From contig DIWD01000052.1 in assembly GCA_002428405.1 (NCBI GenBank), positions 1 to 14,407 on the forward strand: a DNA stretch of 14,407 nucleotides, given 5' to 3'. Shown piece after piece: positions 7,861 through 14,017 of the stretch. Under the pieces are notes generated by a model. It was not told the origin of the DNA and searched no databases. It worked only from the letters and a program-made list of their open reading frames with translations. Every line of letters starts with the position of its first letter. Within the stretch, counting starts at the first letter, position 1. Made by a program: the position numbers and the translations under genes. Source of the DNA: a bacterium UBA6115. Lineage in GTDB: Bacteria > Bacillota_A > Clostridia > Christensenellales > Aristaeellaceae.

Positions 7861-8530
7861 CCGCTTCCTCCTGCAGTTTGGTCAGGAACTCATCAATCAC
7901 CTGTATCCAGCCCTCCTTGTCGCGGGAGGAGGTCAGGATGCCGCGGATAAAACCATCCCCGTCAATCAGCCAGGTGGTGGGCAGCACGCTCACTTGCAGG
8001 CCATAATCAGGATTGTTCATCAGGATGAACAGGCTGGTGTCCGGATTGACCAATGGAAATGTAAGGGCGAGGTTCTCAGCCATTTCCAGCGCCGCCTGGT
8101 TCACCTCTTCGTTTGGCACCAGTTCTCCCTCCCCGGCCTCAGTGATGGTCAGCCCTTCGCTGTGCAGGCCGATGATGTTCAGCCTGTCAGCGTATACCGC
8201 CGCCAGCTCGTTCAGGTGCGGCATCTCCGACACACAGGGGGAGCACCAGGTGGCCCAGATATTCAGCAGGATGGGCTTTCCGTCAAAGACAGAGGCGTCA
8301 AAGGGGTCGCCGTTGAGGTACGTCAACTCCAGGCTTGCGAAGAAGTTCTTTCCCTCTTCCTGCCCAGCCGTTTCAGTCGGTTCCGCGGTTGGTTCCGCCG
8401 TTGGCTCAATTGTGGCAGTCGGTGCTTCGGTTGGTGTGTCTTTTGCTTTTTGGTTCAGAAACAGCACGAAAACGATCGCCGCAACTATCAGCAGTACCAG
8501 GGTCAGGATCAGGATCTGGCTGCGCTTCAT
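7841..8530 (-). CDS. Membrane-anchored TlpA/ResA-like thiol-disulfide oxidoreductase
   Basis: A 229-residue extracytoplasmic thioredoxin-fold protein. An N-terminal membrane anchor spans about 4-26 (MKRSQ then a hydrophobic run, no lipobox). A low-complexity Pro/Thr/Glu linker follows at about 32-54 (repeats of EPTA), then a TlpA/AhpC-TSA-like domain. The active site is WCSPC with Cys96 and Cys99, and the cis-proline loop is VLPTTW (Pro184). It should reduce or oxidise exported thiols; TlpA/ResA relatives act as reductants. No CcdA/DsbD-type reductant gene is in the window. Instead, the next two genes encode a CXXC mini-protein and a 4Fe-4S membrane protein, possible electron sources. It starts 4 bases after the phosphorylase stop with only a weak GGAAA ahead of the ATG, and its end overlaps the mini-protein by 20 bases. 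Confidence 0.92.
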   Translation of the reverse strand: MKRSQILILTLVLLIVAAIVFVLFLNQKAKDTPTEAPTATIEPTAEPTAEPTETAGQEEGKNFFASLELTYLNGDPFDASVFDGKPILLNIWATWCSPCVSEMPHLNELAAVYADRLNIIGLHSEGLTITEAGEGELVPNEEVNQAALEMAENLALTFPLVNPDTSLFILMNNPDYGLQVSVLPTTWLIDGDGFIRGILTSSRDKEGWIQVIDEFLTKLQEEADEGTEV

Positions 8531-8534
8531 GAAT

Positions 8535-9854
8535 TCAGGTTTCCTTTCCGTCCGCCGCGATGCGCGCGCGGATCAGCGGCTTTTTTTGGGGGGCGGTGCC
8601 GGAAAACCGCATGGCGTCCAGGAGCATCTTCCCGGCCTTTTCAGCCGGCGCGTTCCCGCCGTGGTGCAGCATGGCCAGTGTCCCGCCCTTCTCCACCGCA
8701 TCCCCAATCCGCTTGAAAAGGATATACCCGGCTGCGGGATCAATGACGTCTTCCATTCGCTGACGGCCTGCCCCCAAAACCTGGGCGGCCAGTCCGGCCT
8801 GCTCGGTATCCATGCCTGAAAGGTAACCGTCCCGGGGCGAAGTCACAGGTGTTGTCCTGATTGATTGCGGCAGCAGCCCGGTATCCGCGCAAACCCGGGC
8901 GTCCCCGCCCTGGGCTGATATCATTTCTCCCAGCTTGGCAAGGCCGCGGCCGTCTTCCAGCGCCGATCTCAGAAGGGTCTCCGCGGCGTTTTCATCCTGC
9001 GTGATACCGGCCAGCATCAGCATCTGCGCGCCAAGGGCCAGCGAGACATCCAGCAGCGGCCCTCTGACACGGCCGGCCAGGGTATCGATGGCCTCCATAA
9101 CCTCCAGCGCGTTGCCCACATGGCTGCCCAGGGGCTCGTCCATCCCGGTAATCAGGGCGGCCATGCGCCGGCCGGCGCGCCTCCCGATATCCACCATCGC
9201 GCGAGCAAGGGTGAGGCAGTCCTCCTCCGTTTTCATCAGCGCGCCGGAACCTACCTTGACGTCCAGCACAATGCCCCGGGCACCGCCGGCCAGCTTCTTG
9301 GACATGATGGAGGAGGCGATGAGGGGCATGGAATCCACCGTGCTGGTGACGTCCCGCAGCGCGTAAAGCCGCTTGTCCGCCGGGGCCAGCTCGCCGCTCT
9401 GCCCCACCACGCAGCAGCCGACCTCCCGCGCGATTCGCAGGAATTCCACCTCCGGCAGCTCCGTCCTAAAACCGGAGATGCTCTCCAGTTTATCAATCGT
9501 GCCCCCGGTGTGCCCCAGGCCGCGGCCGGACATCTTGACCACCTTGCCGCCGCAGGCGGCCACCAGGGGGACCAGGATCAGCGTGGTGGTGTCCCCCACC
9601 CCGCCGGTGGAGTGTTTGTCCACCGGGACGCCGCCCACCTCAGGCCTGAGCATGTCCCCGGTTTCCGCCATGGCCAGGGTGAGATCCGCCGTTTCCCGCG
9701 CGTCCATGCCGTTGATGCGAATGGCCATCAGAAGGGCCGCCAGCTGGTAATCCGGCGTGTCCGGGTTGATGGCGGCGCGGGCGAATTCCTTGATCTGCGC
9801 CCCGCTGAGCGCCAGACCCAGTTTCTTTCTGGCGATAATATCAATGAGCGCCAT
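8535..9854 (-). CDS. pdp: Pyrimidine-nucleoside / thymidine phosphorylase
   Basis: A 439-residue cytoplasmic enzyme that splits thymidine, deoxyuridine or uridine with phosphate into base and (deoxy)ribose-1-phosphate (salvage). The family signature DKHSTGGVGD is at 79-88, followed by SGRGLGHTGGTIDKLE and, at 164-187, YALRDVTSTVDSMP...SSIMSKK. Arg167, Ser182 and Lys186 match the spacing of the catalytic Arg171, Ser186 and Lys190 of E. coli thymidine phosphorylase. Full length. Pdp and DeoA are hard to tell apart; a Bacillota-type Pdp with broad specificity is the likelier form. GGAGGGG lies four bases before the ATG. It is the first gene of the minus-strand run and has its own promoter. Its link to the downstream redox genes is positional only. 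Confidence 0.96.
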   Translation of the reverse strand: MALIDIIARKKLGLALSGAQIKEFARAAINPDTPDYQLAALLMAIRINGMDARETADLTLAMAETGDMLRPEVGGVPVDKHSTGGVGDTTTLILVPLVAACGGKVVKMSGRGLGHTGGTIDKLESISGFRTELPEVEFLRIAREVGCCVVGQSGELAPADKRLYALRDVTSTVDSMPLIASSIMSKKLAGGARGIVLDVKVGSGALMKTEEDCLTLARAMVDIGRRAGRRMAALITGMDEPLGSHVGNALEVMEAIDTLAGRVRGPLLDVSLALGAQMLMLAGITQDENAAETLLRSALEDGRGLAKLGEMISAQGGDARVCADTGLLPQSIRTTPVTSPRDGYLSGMDTEQAGLAAQVLGAGRQRMEDVIDPAAGYILFKRIGDAVEKGGTLAMLHHGGNAPAEKAGKMLLDAMRFSGTAPQKKPLIRARIAADGKET

Positions 9855-9889
9855 AGCCCCTCCGTCTCAAATGCGCTTGTTCAGGGGAG

Positions 9890-9918
9890 AGTATAGCACA
9901 GGCTCCCTGGCGGCGCAA
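9890..9918 (-). promoter_or_regulatory. Sigma-A-like promoter of the phosphorylase operon
   Basis: On the minus strand, TTGCGC (9918-9913) and TATACT (9895-9890) are separated by exactly 17 bases, and TGC precedes the -10 (extended -10). Transcription would begin near 9883, about 30 bases before the ATG at 9854. This is the only convincing promoter found for the nine-gene run. Assignment is by sequence match only. Confidence 0.7.
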
Positions 9919-9975
9919 AGAGAACTGCCCCTTTGGCGCAGGGATCCATCTATACAATGCGAAGCGGAGCGTTTT

Positions 9976-9994
9976 TCATGCGCACGCGCGCATT
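9976..9994. repeat. 19-bp direct repeat, copy 1
   Basis: The sequence tcatgcgcacgcgcgcatt is identical to that at 10202-10220. It contains a short inverted repeat of its own (atgcgc, four bases, gcgcat). The two copies bracket 207 bases of non-coding, hairpin-rich DNA. Confidence 0.85.
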
Positions 9995-10005
9995 CATAGT
10001 ATCGA

Positions 10006-10027
10006 CAAAGTGTCCGCGGACACTTTG
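10006..10027. repeat. Perfect 22-bp palindrome
   Basis: Two 11-base arms, caaagtgtccg and cggacactttg, meet without a spacer; symmetry breaks at the next base on each side. It could be the operator of a dimeric regulator, a hairpin with a tight loop, or an end of a repeat element. It is not followed by a clear T-run on either strand, so it is a poor terminator. Confidence 0.8.
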
Positions 10028-10044
10028 CCGTTTTGGAAGAACGG

Positions 10045-10085
10045 GCATTTCACTTGGTCGCTGCGCTCCCGGTCAGTGAAAATGC
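10045..10085. repeat. Imperfect inverted repeat (hairpin)
   Basis: gcatttcact at 10045-10054 pairs with agtgaaaatgc at 10075-10085 apart from one extra A, enclosing 20 bases. It lies inside the block between the two direct repeats. Confidence 0.6.
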
Positions 10086-10148
10086 AAGGAATGAAACCCT
10101 TCGCAATTCTCCCCGCCCGCCCGGCAAAGCCGAATGAAACGATCACAG

Positions 10149-10169
10149 TCAGAGGGCTGCGCCCTCTGA
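10149..10169. repeat. 9-bp hairpin with 3-base loop
   Basis: tcagagggc at 10149-10157 and gccctctga at 10161-10169 are exact inverted copies around TGC. A stable GC-rich hairpin of this form is common in intergenic repeats of high-GC Clostridia (general impression, not checked). No T-run follows on either strand. Confidence 0.7.
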
Positions 10170-10201
10170 AACTCCCCTGGATATAGTTTGTCTGCAGTCT
10201 C

Positions 10202-10220
10202 TCATGCGCACGCGCGCATT
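10202..10220. repeat. 19-bp direct repeat, copy 2
   Basis: Exact second copy of the 9976-9994 repeat, in the same orientation, lying 21 bases from the stop of the DUF2927-like gene. On the plus strand it is followed by attatttt. Confidence 0.85.
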
Positions 10221-10240
10221 ATTTTCCTATCGGTCCTCTT

Positions 10241-10906
10241 TCACCACCCAAGCGCCTCGGAAACATCCTCCCAGCTCATGCCGGGGGTCAGCCGCACGTC
10301 ATACAGCAGGTTGAGCAGGGCCCAATCCATCCCGCTGAGTTCCTGGGTAGTAGTCCATTCCTGGTGGATGATGCTGTCAGGGTCGGTGTCTATATCATTG
10401 GTAAGGCCCAGCGCGCCGACCAGCTCCTCCATCAGCAGATGGTTCCGTTCTATCTGGCTGGTGACGTCAGAGGCGATGGCAATCTGGGCATAGACCATCT
10501 CCTGCGCGTCGTTCCACCAGAAAGAGACAAAGCCCCAGTTTCCCTCAACATAGGATTCGGAATACTCCTGCATCCGGTCCAGCGGGACATAGGCAATGGT
10601 CACATTTGCCTCATCGCTCTTCCGCGTCCAGTAGATGGGCGGCAGATTGGCCACCCGGGCATCAAGCTGGTCGGCGAAGTCGAACAGCGCCTTCTCATCC
10701 CTGTCTGTCATTTCTTCCCCGGCCCAGATGACAATCGGATTTTCCCAGCGGTGCAGGACCGCGCTGGAGTCGTCCCCGTACTCAATGTTGAAGACAGCGG
10801 TCAGGAACACCTTTCGCAGATGCGCTTCATCCTCAGCGCCCACTGTGCCTGTAAAAAGCATGAGCAGAATAAGTACCCAGAGCGCCAGCGCCAGCAGCTT
10901 TTTCAT
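10241..10906 (-). CDS. Secreted DUF2927-like protein
   Basis: A 221-residue exported protein with a signal peptide (MKKLLALALW..., likely cleavage near TVGA at 24). The body carries features I associate with DUF2927: RNHLLMEELVGALGLTND at 154-171, where most members have an EELxQxLGLxND motif, and LLYDVRLTPGMSWEDV at about 200-215, matching the usual LLYDpRLxPGM tail. DUF2927 has no established function. His156 with Glu160/161 is reminiscent of a degenerate metalloprotease helix, but no HExxH is present, so protease activity is not claimed. GGAGGA at 10915-10920 sits 8 bases before the ATG. It appears to be transcribed alone from the divergent region and is separated from the downstream phosphorylase by the repeat-bearing interval. 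Confidence 0.85.
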   Translation of the reverse strand: MKKLLALALWVLILLMLFTGTVGAEDEAHLRKVFLTAVFNIEYGDDSSAVLHRWENPIVIWAGEEMTDRDEKALFDFADQLDARVANLPPIYWTRKSDEANVTIAYVPLDRMQEYSESYVEGNWGFVSFWWNDAQEMVYAQIAIASDVTSQIERNHLLMEELVGALGLTNDIDTDPDSIIHQEWTTTQELSGMDWALLNLLYDVRLTPGMSWEDVSEALGW

Positions 10907-10950
10907 TTTTGATTTCCTCCGGCGTGAATTTGCTATTGATATCCTGTATC

Positions 10951-10956
10951 ATTATA
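10951..10956 (-). promoter_or_regulatory. -10 box for the DUF2927-like gene
   Basis: The minus strand reads TATAAT, preceded by GGGG, about 45 bases before the ATG at 10906. No good -35 was found at 16-18 bases, so this is a partial promoter call. Confidence 0.5.
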
Positions 10957-11058
10957 CCCCTGTGCGCCTGCGAAAAAGGGGATGCGCGTGACGGAACACG
11001 CAAAATTTACAGCCGGGTGAACGCCCGAAGATACCTGGTCGAATTTCACACCGGGGTA

Positions 11059-11067
11059 TGATATAAT
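11059..11067 (+). promoter_or_regulatory. Extended -10 promoter of the plus-strand operon
   Basis: TGATATAAT is a consensus -10 with the TGN extension, 25 bases before the ATG at 11092. The -35 region (TCGAAT at 11039-11044) is poor, which is tolerable with an extended -10. The preceding GGGGTAT resembles the GGGGTATAAT of the opposing promoter, so the two promoters face away from one another across about 100 bases. Confidence 0.65.
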
Positions 11068-11077
11068 TGAAAAGGTC

Positions 11078-11085
11078 AAGGAGGT
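11078..11085 (+). promoter_or_regulatory. Strong Shine-Dalgarno site
   Basis: AAGGAGGT sits 6 bases before the ATG at 11092 and fixes that start, rather than the later in-frame ATG at 11161. Confidence 0.85.
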
Positions 11086-11091
11086 GTTCGG

Positions 11092-11538
11092 ATGAGGAGC
11101 AGACCGGTCAAGCTGACGGTAACAGGCGTGGCTTACAACCGCAACGAGGAAGACGAGGCCATGAAGCTCACCACGTTTGGCACCCTGTCGGGCAGCCCCA
11201 AGCAGTGGAAGCTTCGCTATTCCGAGCGCCAGGCAGACAGCAACGAGAAGCATGACATCGTCATGACCATGGGCGAGGGCATGGTCACAGTGGAGCGCAA
11301 GGGCGCATTCGGGAGCGACCTGGTGTTCCAGCAGGGCCGCCGGTATGAAGGCAGTTACCGCACCCCCTACGGCAATCTTTCCATGGGCATTTTCCCCACA
11401 CAGGTTGACTACAGGATCAGCGACGAGGGCGAGGGCGAGGTCAGCCTGCGCTACCAGCTGGACATCCAGGGGAATTATACCTCGGTACATAAACTTGACA
11501 TCGCCTTTGAGGCCAACAAGGGGAATGGCAGGGCTTGA
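11092..11538 (+). CDS. YwiB-like DUF1934 beta-barrel protein
   Basis: A 148-residue cytoplasmic protein of the DUF1934/YwiB family, a lipocalin-like beta-barrel of unknown function found across Bacillota. Support comes from the alternating-strand pattern, the order VKLTVTGV ... KLTTFGTLSG ... WKLRYSE ... MVTVERKG, the central SYRTPYGNLSMGIFPTQV, and a closing YQLDIQG...HKLDIAFE. Length is close to Bacillus YwiB (about 140). It has its own extended -10 promoter and a perfect Shine-Dalgarno. In Bacillus this gene lies directly before argS; here argS is absent and an unrecognised gene follows, overlapping by 14 bases. Confidence 0.88.
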   Translation: MRSRPVKLTVTGVAYNRNEEDEAMKLTTFGTLSGSPKQWKLRYSERQADSNEKHDIVMTMGEGMVTVERKGAFGSDLVFQQGRRYEGSYRTPYGNLSMGIFPTQVDYRISDEGEGEVSLRYQLDIQGNYTSVHKLDIAFEANKGNGRA

Positions 11539-12016
11539 CGCCGCGGCCGGAGAGCTGCGCGGCCTGATGGGCGGGATCGGTTTCGTCCGGCGCGAAAGAA
11601 AACAGCGCGCCCTTTTTGTCAGCGATTTTCCGGCGCTCCTTGTCCGGGAAGAAGCCCTGGCCCTCAAGACGAGGCTGGAGCAGGCCGGCTGGCTGGTGAA
11701 GGTCAAAAACTCCCTTGCCCTTCTGGATTGGCCGCTTTCGGGCTATCAGCGCTTCTTTTCCAGCTTGCAGGCGACAGGCGGTTCAGCGCCCTGGCCTGTA
11801 TCAGGCCTGTGCCGGATCCTGGAAAAACACCCGGCGATGATGGATGAAAGCATGCTGGATGAAGCGCGTACCGCCCTGCTCCTATGGAACTTCGGCGCAA
11901 CCGGCGCGCTCGTACGCCTGGCAGGCGAAAGTCTCGCCGTCAATCTCCGGAAAAAGCTGCCCGTGCCCCCTTTCTTTCTCTTCCTCCTGCATAACACCCG
12001 GGACAAGGAGGCTTAA
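11525..12016 (+). CDS. Hypothetical protein, 163 residues
   Basis: Not recognised. Coding status is supported by an open frame that continues neighbour to neighbour (14-base overlap with the DUF1934 gene, 3-base gap to the hydrolase) and by no plausible competitor on either strand. The chain is rich in Leu, Ala, Arg and Lys and looks soluble and mixed alpha/beta. It has RERKQRALFVSDF near 22-34, a helical RLEQAGWLVKV segment, and a basic hydrophobic tail (LRKKLPVPPFFLFLLHN). No signal peptide or metal motif is visible. The ATG at 11525 has AAGGGG almost against it; the in-frame ATG at 11567, with GGAGAG upstream, is an alternative start. A start further upstream would require a long overlap with the DUF1934 gene. 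Confidence 0.7.
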   Translation: MAGLDAAAGELRGLMGGIGFVRRERKQRALFVSDFPALLVREEALALKTRLEQAGWLVKVKNSLALLDWPLSGYQRFFSSLQATGGSAPWPVSGLCRILEKHPAMMDESMLDEARTALLLWNFGATGALVRLAGESLAVNLRKKLPVPPFFLFLLHNTRDKEA

Positions 12017-12019
12017 GCA

Positions 12020-12667
12020 ATGATCATCACCTATCACGGCCATTCCGAGTTCCTCATCCAGACCGCCAAAGGGATCCGCGTGCTGTTTGACCCATTCCCC
12101 GCTGAGGTCGCCGGCTTCCCCATGCACAGGGTCAAGGCGGATATCGTCGCAATCTCACATCACCACGCCGACCATGACTACGTGGACAAGGTTGACGGCA
12201 AACCGGCTGTCATCGACCAGCCCGGCCGCCATGCGCCTCTGGCAGGCATCACCCTGACGGGCACGCCTGCATGGCATGACGAAGAGGGGGGCAAAAAGCG
12301 CGGGCAGGTCCTGTGTTTCCTGCTTGAAACGGAAGGCCTGAGGGTTCTGCACCTGGGCGACCTGGGAACAGTGCCGGACACGGAACTGGTCAGGAAACTT
12401 TTCATGCCCGACATCCTGTTCATCCCCGTGGGCGGCTTCTATACGCTGGACGCCGGGAAAGCCGTGATGACCATCCGGCTGCTGCAGCCGCGGGTCATCC
12501 TCCCCATGCATTACCGCCCCGAAAAGGGAAACAAGGATAAAATCACCACGCTGGAGCCCTTCCTGGATGCGATGAAGCCGGAATTGCCTTCCCTTCAGCC
12601 CCTCCTCAGGGTCACCCGGGAAGACCTGTCCCAGCAGCCAAGGCTGGTCCAGCTGAGCGTCGGTTAG
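12020..12667 (+). CDS. UlaG-like metallo-beta-lactamase-fold hydrolase
   Basis: A 215-residue cytoplasmic metallohydrolase of the UPF0173/UlaG-like branch (COG2220). The metal motif HxHxDH is present at His47, His49, Asp51 and His52 (SHHHADHDY). Likely further ligands are His86 (WHDEEGG), Asp114 (HLGDLG) and His164 (LPMHYR). The opening ITYHGHSEFLI and the FIPVGGFYTLDAGKA segment are typical of this branch. Members act on phosphodiester or lactone bonds in various small molecules, and the substrate cannot be named from sequence. AAGGAGG at 12005-12011 precedes the ATG by 8 bases, and the gene begins 3 bases after the previous stop, inside the probable operon. Confidence 0.92.
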   Translation: MIITYHGHSEFLIQTAKGIRVLFDPFPAEVAGFPMHRVKADIVAISHHHADHDYVDKVDGKPAVIDQPGRHAPLAGITLTGTPAWHDEEGGKKRGQVLCFLLETEGLRVLHLGDLGTVPDTELVRKLFMPDILFIPVGGFYTLDAGKAVMTIRLLQPRVILPMHYRPEKGNKDKITTLEPFLDAMKPELPSLQPLLRVTREDLSQQPRLVQLSVG

Positions 12668-12671
12668 AAAA

Positions 12672-13082
12672 ATGGAGTATCAGAATCCCCAAAACACCCC
12701 TGATGGGGGCAAAAAAGAAGCGCGCCCGGCACGGCTCTGGCGGCTGTGGCACAGGAATGTGCCCTGGTACGCCGTAGCCGCGGCCTTTTGCGCCATTCTG
12801 CTGATGGGCTGGGTGCTGGCTGACCGGTATGACCAGGGCATCCATCGCCTGCGTGTGGAGCTTGAGGAGGCCAGCGACCTGGTGTTCCAGAAGGAAAGGG
12901 ATCTGCTGCGCCTGGCCGAGCAGGTCCGTCTGGCCCAGACCGACCAGTTTATCGCCAGCGAGGCGCGCACCAAATACGACTATCTTTTCCCCGGGGAGAT
13001 CCGTTTTGTCGTCACCAACCCGGAAGTCCTGGGGCTGACGAGCGAAGGCAACACCATCACGGAGGGGGTTGATCAGCCCTGA
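12672..13082 (+). CDS. FtsB/DivIC-like septum formation initiator
   Basis: A 136-residue bitopic membrane protein with the layout of FtsB/DivIC, which links FtsL and FtsQ/DivIB at the division septum. A basic cytoplasmic N-terminus (KKEARPARLWRLWHR) leads to one membrane helix at about 31-50, then a coiled coil at about 55-90 (Leu/Arg/Glu-rich). The extracytoplasmic segment FIASEARTKYDYLFPGEIRFV at about 93-113 matches the family's IAREKLGYVKPGEI-type end. Sequence similarity in this family is low, so the call rests on architecture plus that motif. It is followed by a Ppx/GppA gene, an arrangement seen in Bacillota where divIC sits near such genes. The start is 4 bases after the previous stop with no obvious Shine-Dalgarno. 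The TGA overlaps the likely CTG start of the next gene. Confidence 0.82.
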   Translation: MEYQNPQNTPDGGKKEARPARLWRLWHRNVPWYAVAAAFCAILLMGWVLADRYDQGIHRLRVELEEASDLVFQKERDLLRLAEQVRLAQTDQFIASEARTKYDYLFPGEIRFVVTNPEVLGLTSEGNTITEGVDQP

Positions 13083-14017
13083 AACCTCACATACGGCGCG
13101 CCGCTGTCATCGCAATCGGCTCCAATTCCACACGCATGCTCACGGCGAACCTGGACGGACTTCTGAGCCAACCTCAGCGCGGGCGGTTGGAAACGCGTCT
13201 TTTTTTATCGCTGTCCAATACAAATACGCTCAGCCCTGAAGCAGTCAGGCGCGTCATGGACGCGGTGAAGGAGCTGAAAGCCCAGGCGGCTGCCGCCGGG
13301 GCCGAAAGGGTGGACCTGATTGCCACCAGCGCGGTTCGGGACGCCAGCGATGTGCTGCCGCTGACAGAAGGGCTTCTTGAGGAAACTGGCCTGAAGATGC
13401 AGATCCTCTCAGGCCGCCAGGAAGCCGTTTATTCTTTTCTGGGCGCTGTATATCCCTACAGCGGGGAAGAGTTGACGGGCGTGATGGACATCGGCGGCGG
13501 CTCCACTGAAATCGCCGCGGGCACAAAGGAAGCGCTGCGCGTGACGCGCAGCCTGCAGCTGGGCGCGTCCAGGCTCTACAGCGTCAAGCCCATCAACGAT
13601 TTTTCATCCCTGGTTCCGGCGCTGGAAGGGGCGGAACGGGTGATAGACAGTTCCTGGCGGGACTTGCCGCTTACCCCGGACCGGTGGCTGCTGGTGGGCG
13701 GCACGGGCACGGCCCTCATCGGGCTGCTCCGGGGCCGGCAGACATCATCAGGCGCGGGGCACGACGAACCCTTCACCAGGGCGGAGGCAAGCGGCATGCT
13801 GCGCCGCCTGGCCAGGCTGAGCCCGCAGGAACGCGCGGCGCTTCCGGGCATGACCCCGGGCCGTGAGCACATCCTGCCCACCGGCCTGGCGGTGCTGACC
13901 GCCCTGATGACAAGGATAGACATTGATTCAATGGCGGTCACCGCCCGCAACAACACCGACGGCTACCTGTACGCGCTGGCGAGAAAACAGGGGGAGCCGG
14001 CATCCCGGGACATATAA
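13079..14017 (+). CDS. Ppx/GppA family phosphatase (probable CTG start)
   Basis: A 312-residue actin-fold phosphatase acting on polyphosphate or pppGpp. Motifs in order are IGSNSTR (13-19), ATSAVRDASD (82-91), SGRQEA (111-116, with the likely catalytic Glu115), DIGGGSTE (137-144), LGASRL (161-166), GGTGTALIG (207-215) and PGMTPGREHILPTG (256-269). The first motif lies upstream of the first ATG (13136), so the real start must be earlier. The frame opens after a stop at 13070-13072, and the only near-standard start is CTG at 13079. It overlaps the previous TGA by 4 bases (CTGA) and has GGAGGGGG at 13061-13068 ahead of it. Residue 12 is Ala (codon gca) where the family has Asp before the IGSNS loop. 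Length is typical of the short exopolyphosphatase form. Ppx and GppA cannot be separated here. Confidence 0.9.
   Translation: MKPHIRRAAVIAIGSNSTRMLTANLDGLLSQPQRGRLETRLFLSLSNTNTLSPEAVRRVMDAVKELKAQAAAAGAERVDLIATSAVRDASDVLPLTEGLLEETGLKMQILSGRQEAVYSFLGAVYPYSGEELTGVMDIGGGSTEIAAGTKEALRVTRSLQLGASRLYSVKPINDFSSLVPALEGAERVIDSSWRDLPLTPDRWLLVGGTGTALIGLLRGRQTSSGAGHDEPFTRAEASGMLRRLARLSPQERAALPGMTPGREHILPTGLAVLTALMTRIDIDSMAVTARNNTDGYLYALARKQGEPASRDI

Larger units (their letters stand above)
9855..10240. other. 386-base gene-free interval
   Basis: No convincing coding sequence on either strand. From low to high coordinates it holds the phosphorylase leader and promoter (9855-9918), then a 245-base block (9976-10220) bounded by identical 19-bp direct repeats and containing three inverted repeats. 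On the minus strand it is also the 3' flank of the DUF2927-like gene. No hairpin with a following T-run was found on the minus strand, so where that gene's transcript ends is unclear. Confidence 0.7.

Noticed and set aside
8385..8440. Tandem repeat DNA in the TlpA-like gene
   Set aside because: It encodes the Pro/Thr/Glu linker between the membrane anchor and the thioredoxin domain, a normal feature of exported proteins, and not a separate repeat element.
7721..8819. Two long plus-strand frames opposite the TlpA-like and phosphorylase genes
   Set aside because: Antisense to genes with full catalytic motifs; they also have no ribosome site or recognisable domain.
10006..10030. Rho-independent terminator at the 22-bp palindrome
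   Set aside because: No run of T follows on either strand (plus strand continues ccgtttt after a gap), so the palindrome alone is not enough.
11345..11524. Upstream extension of the 163-residue gene to an ATG at 11345
   Set aside because: It would overlap the DUF1934 gene by almost 200 bases and adds a low-complexity segment; the ATG at 11525 fits the usual short overlaps here.
10933..11706. 257-codon minus-strand frame across the divergent region
   Set aside because: It runs antisense through the DUF1934 gene and both promoters, with no Shine-Dalgarno and a low-complexity translation.
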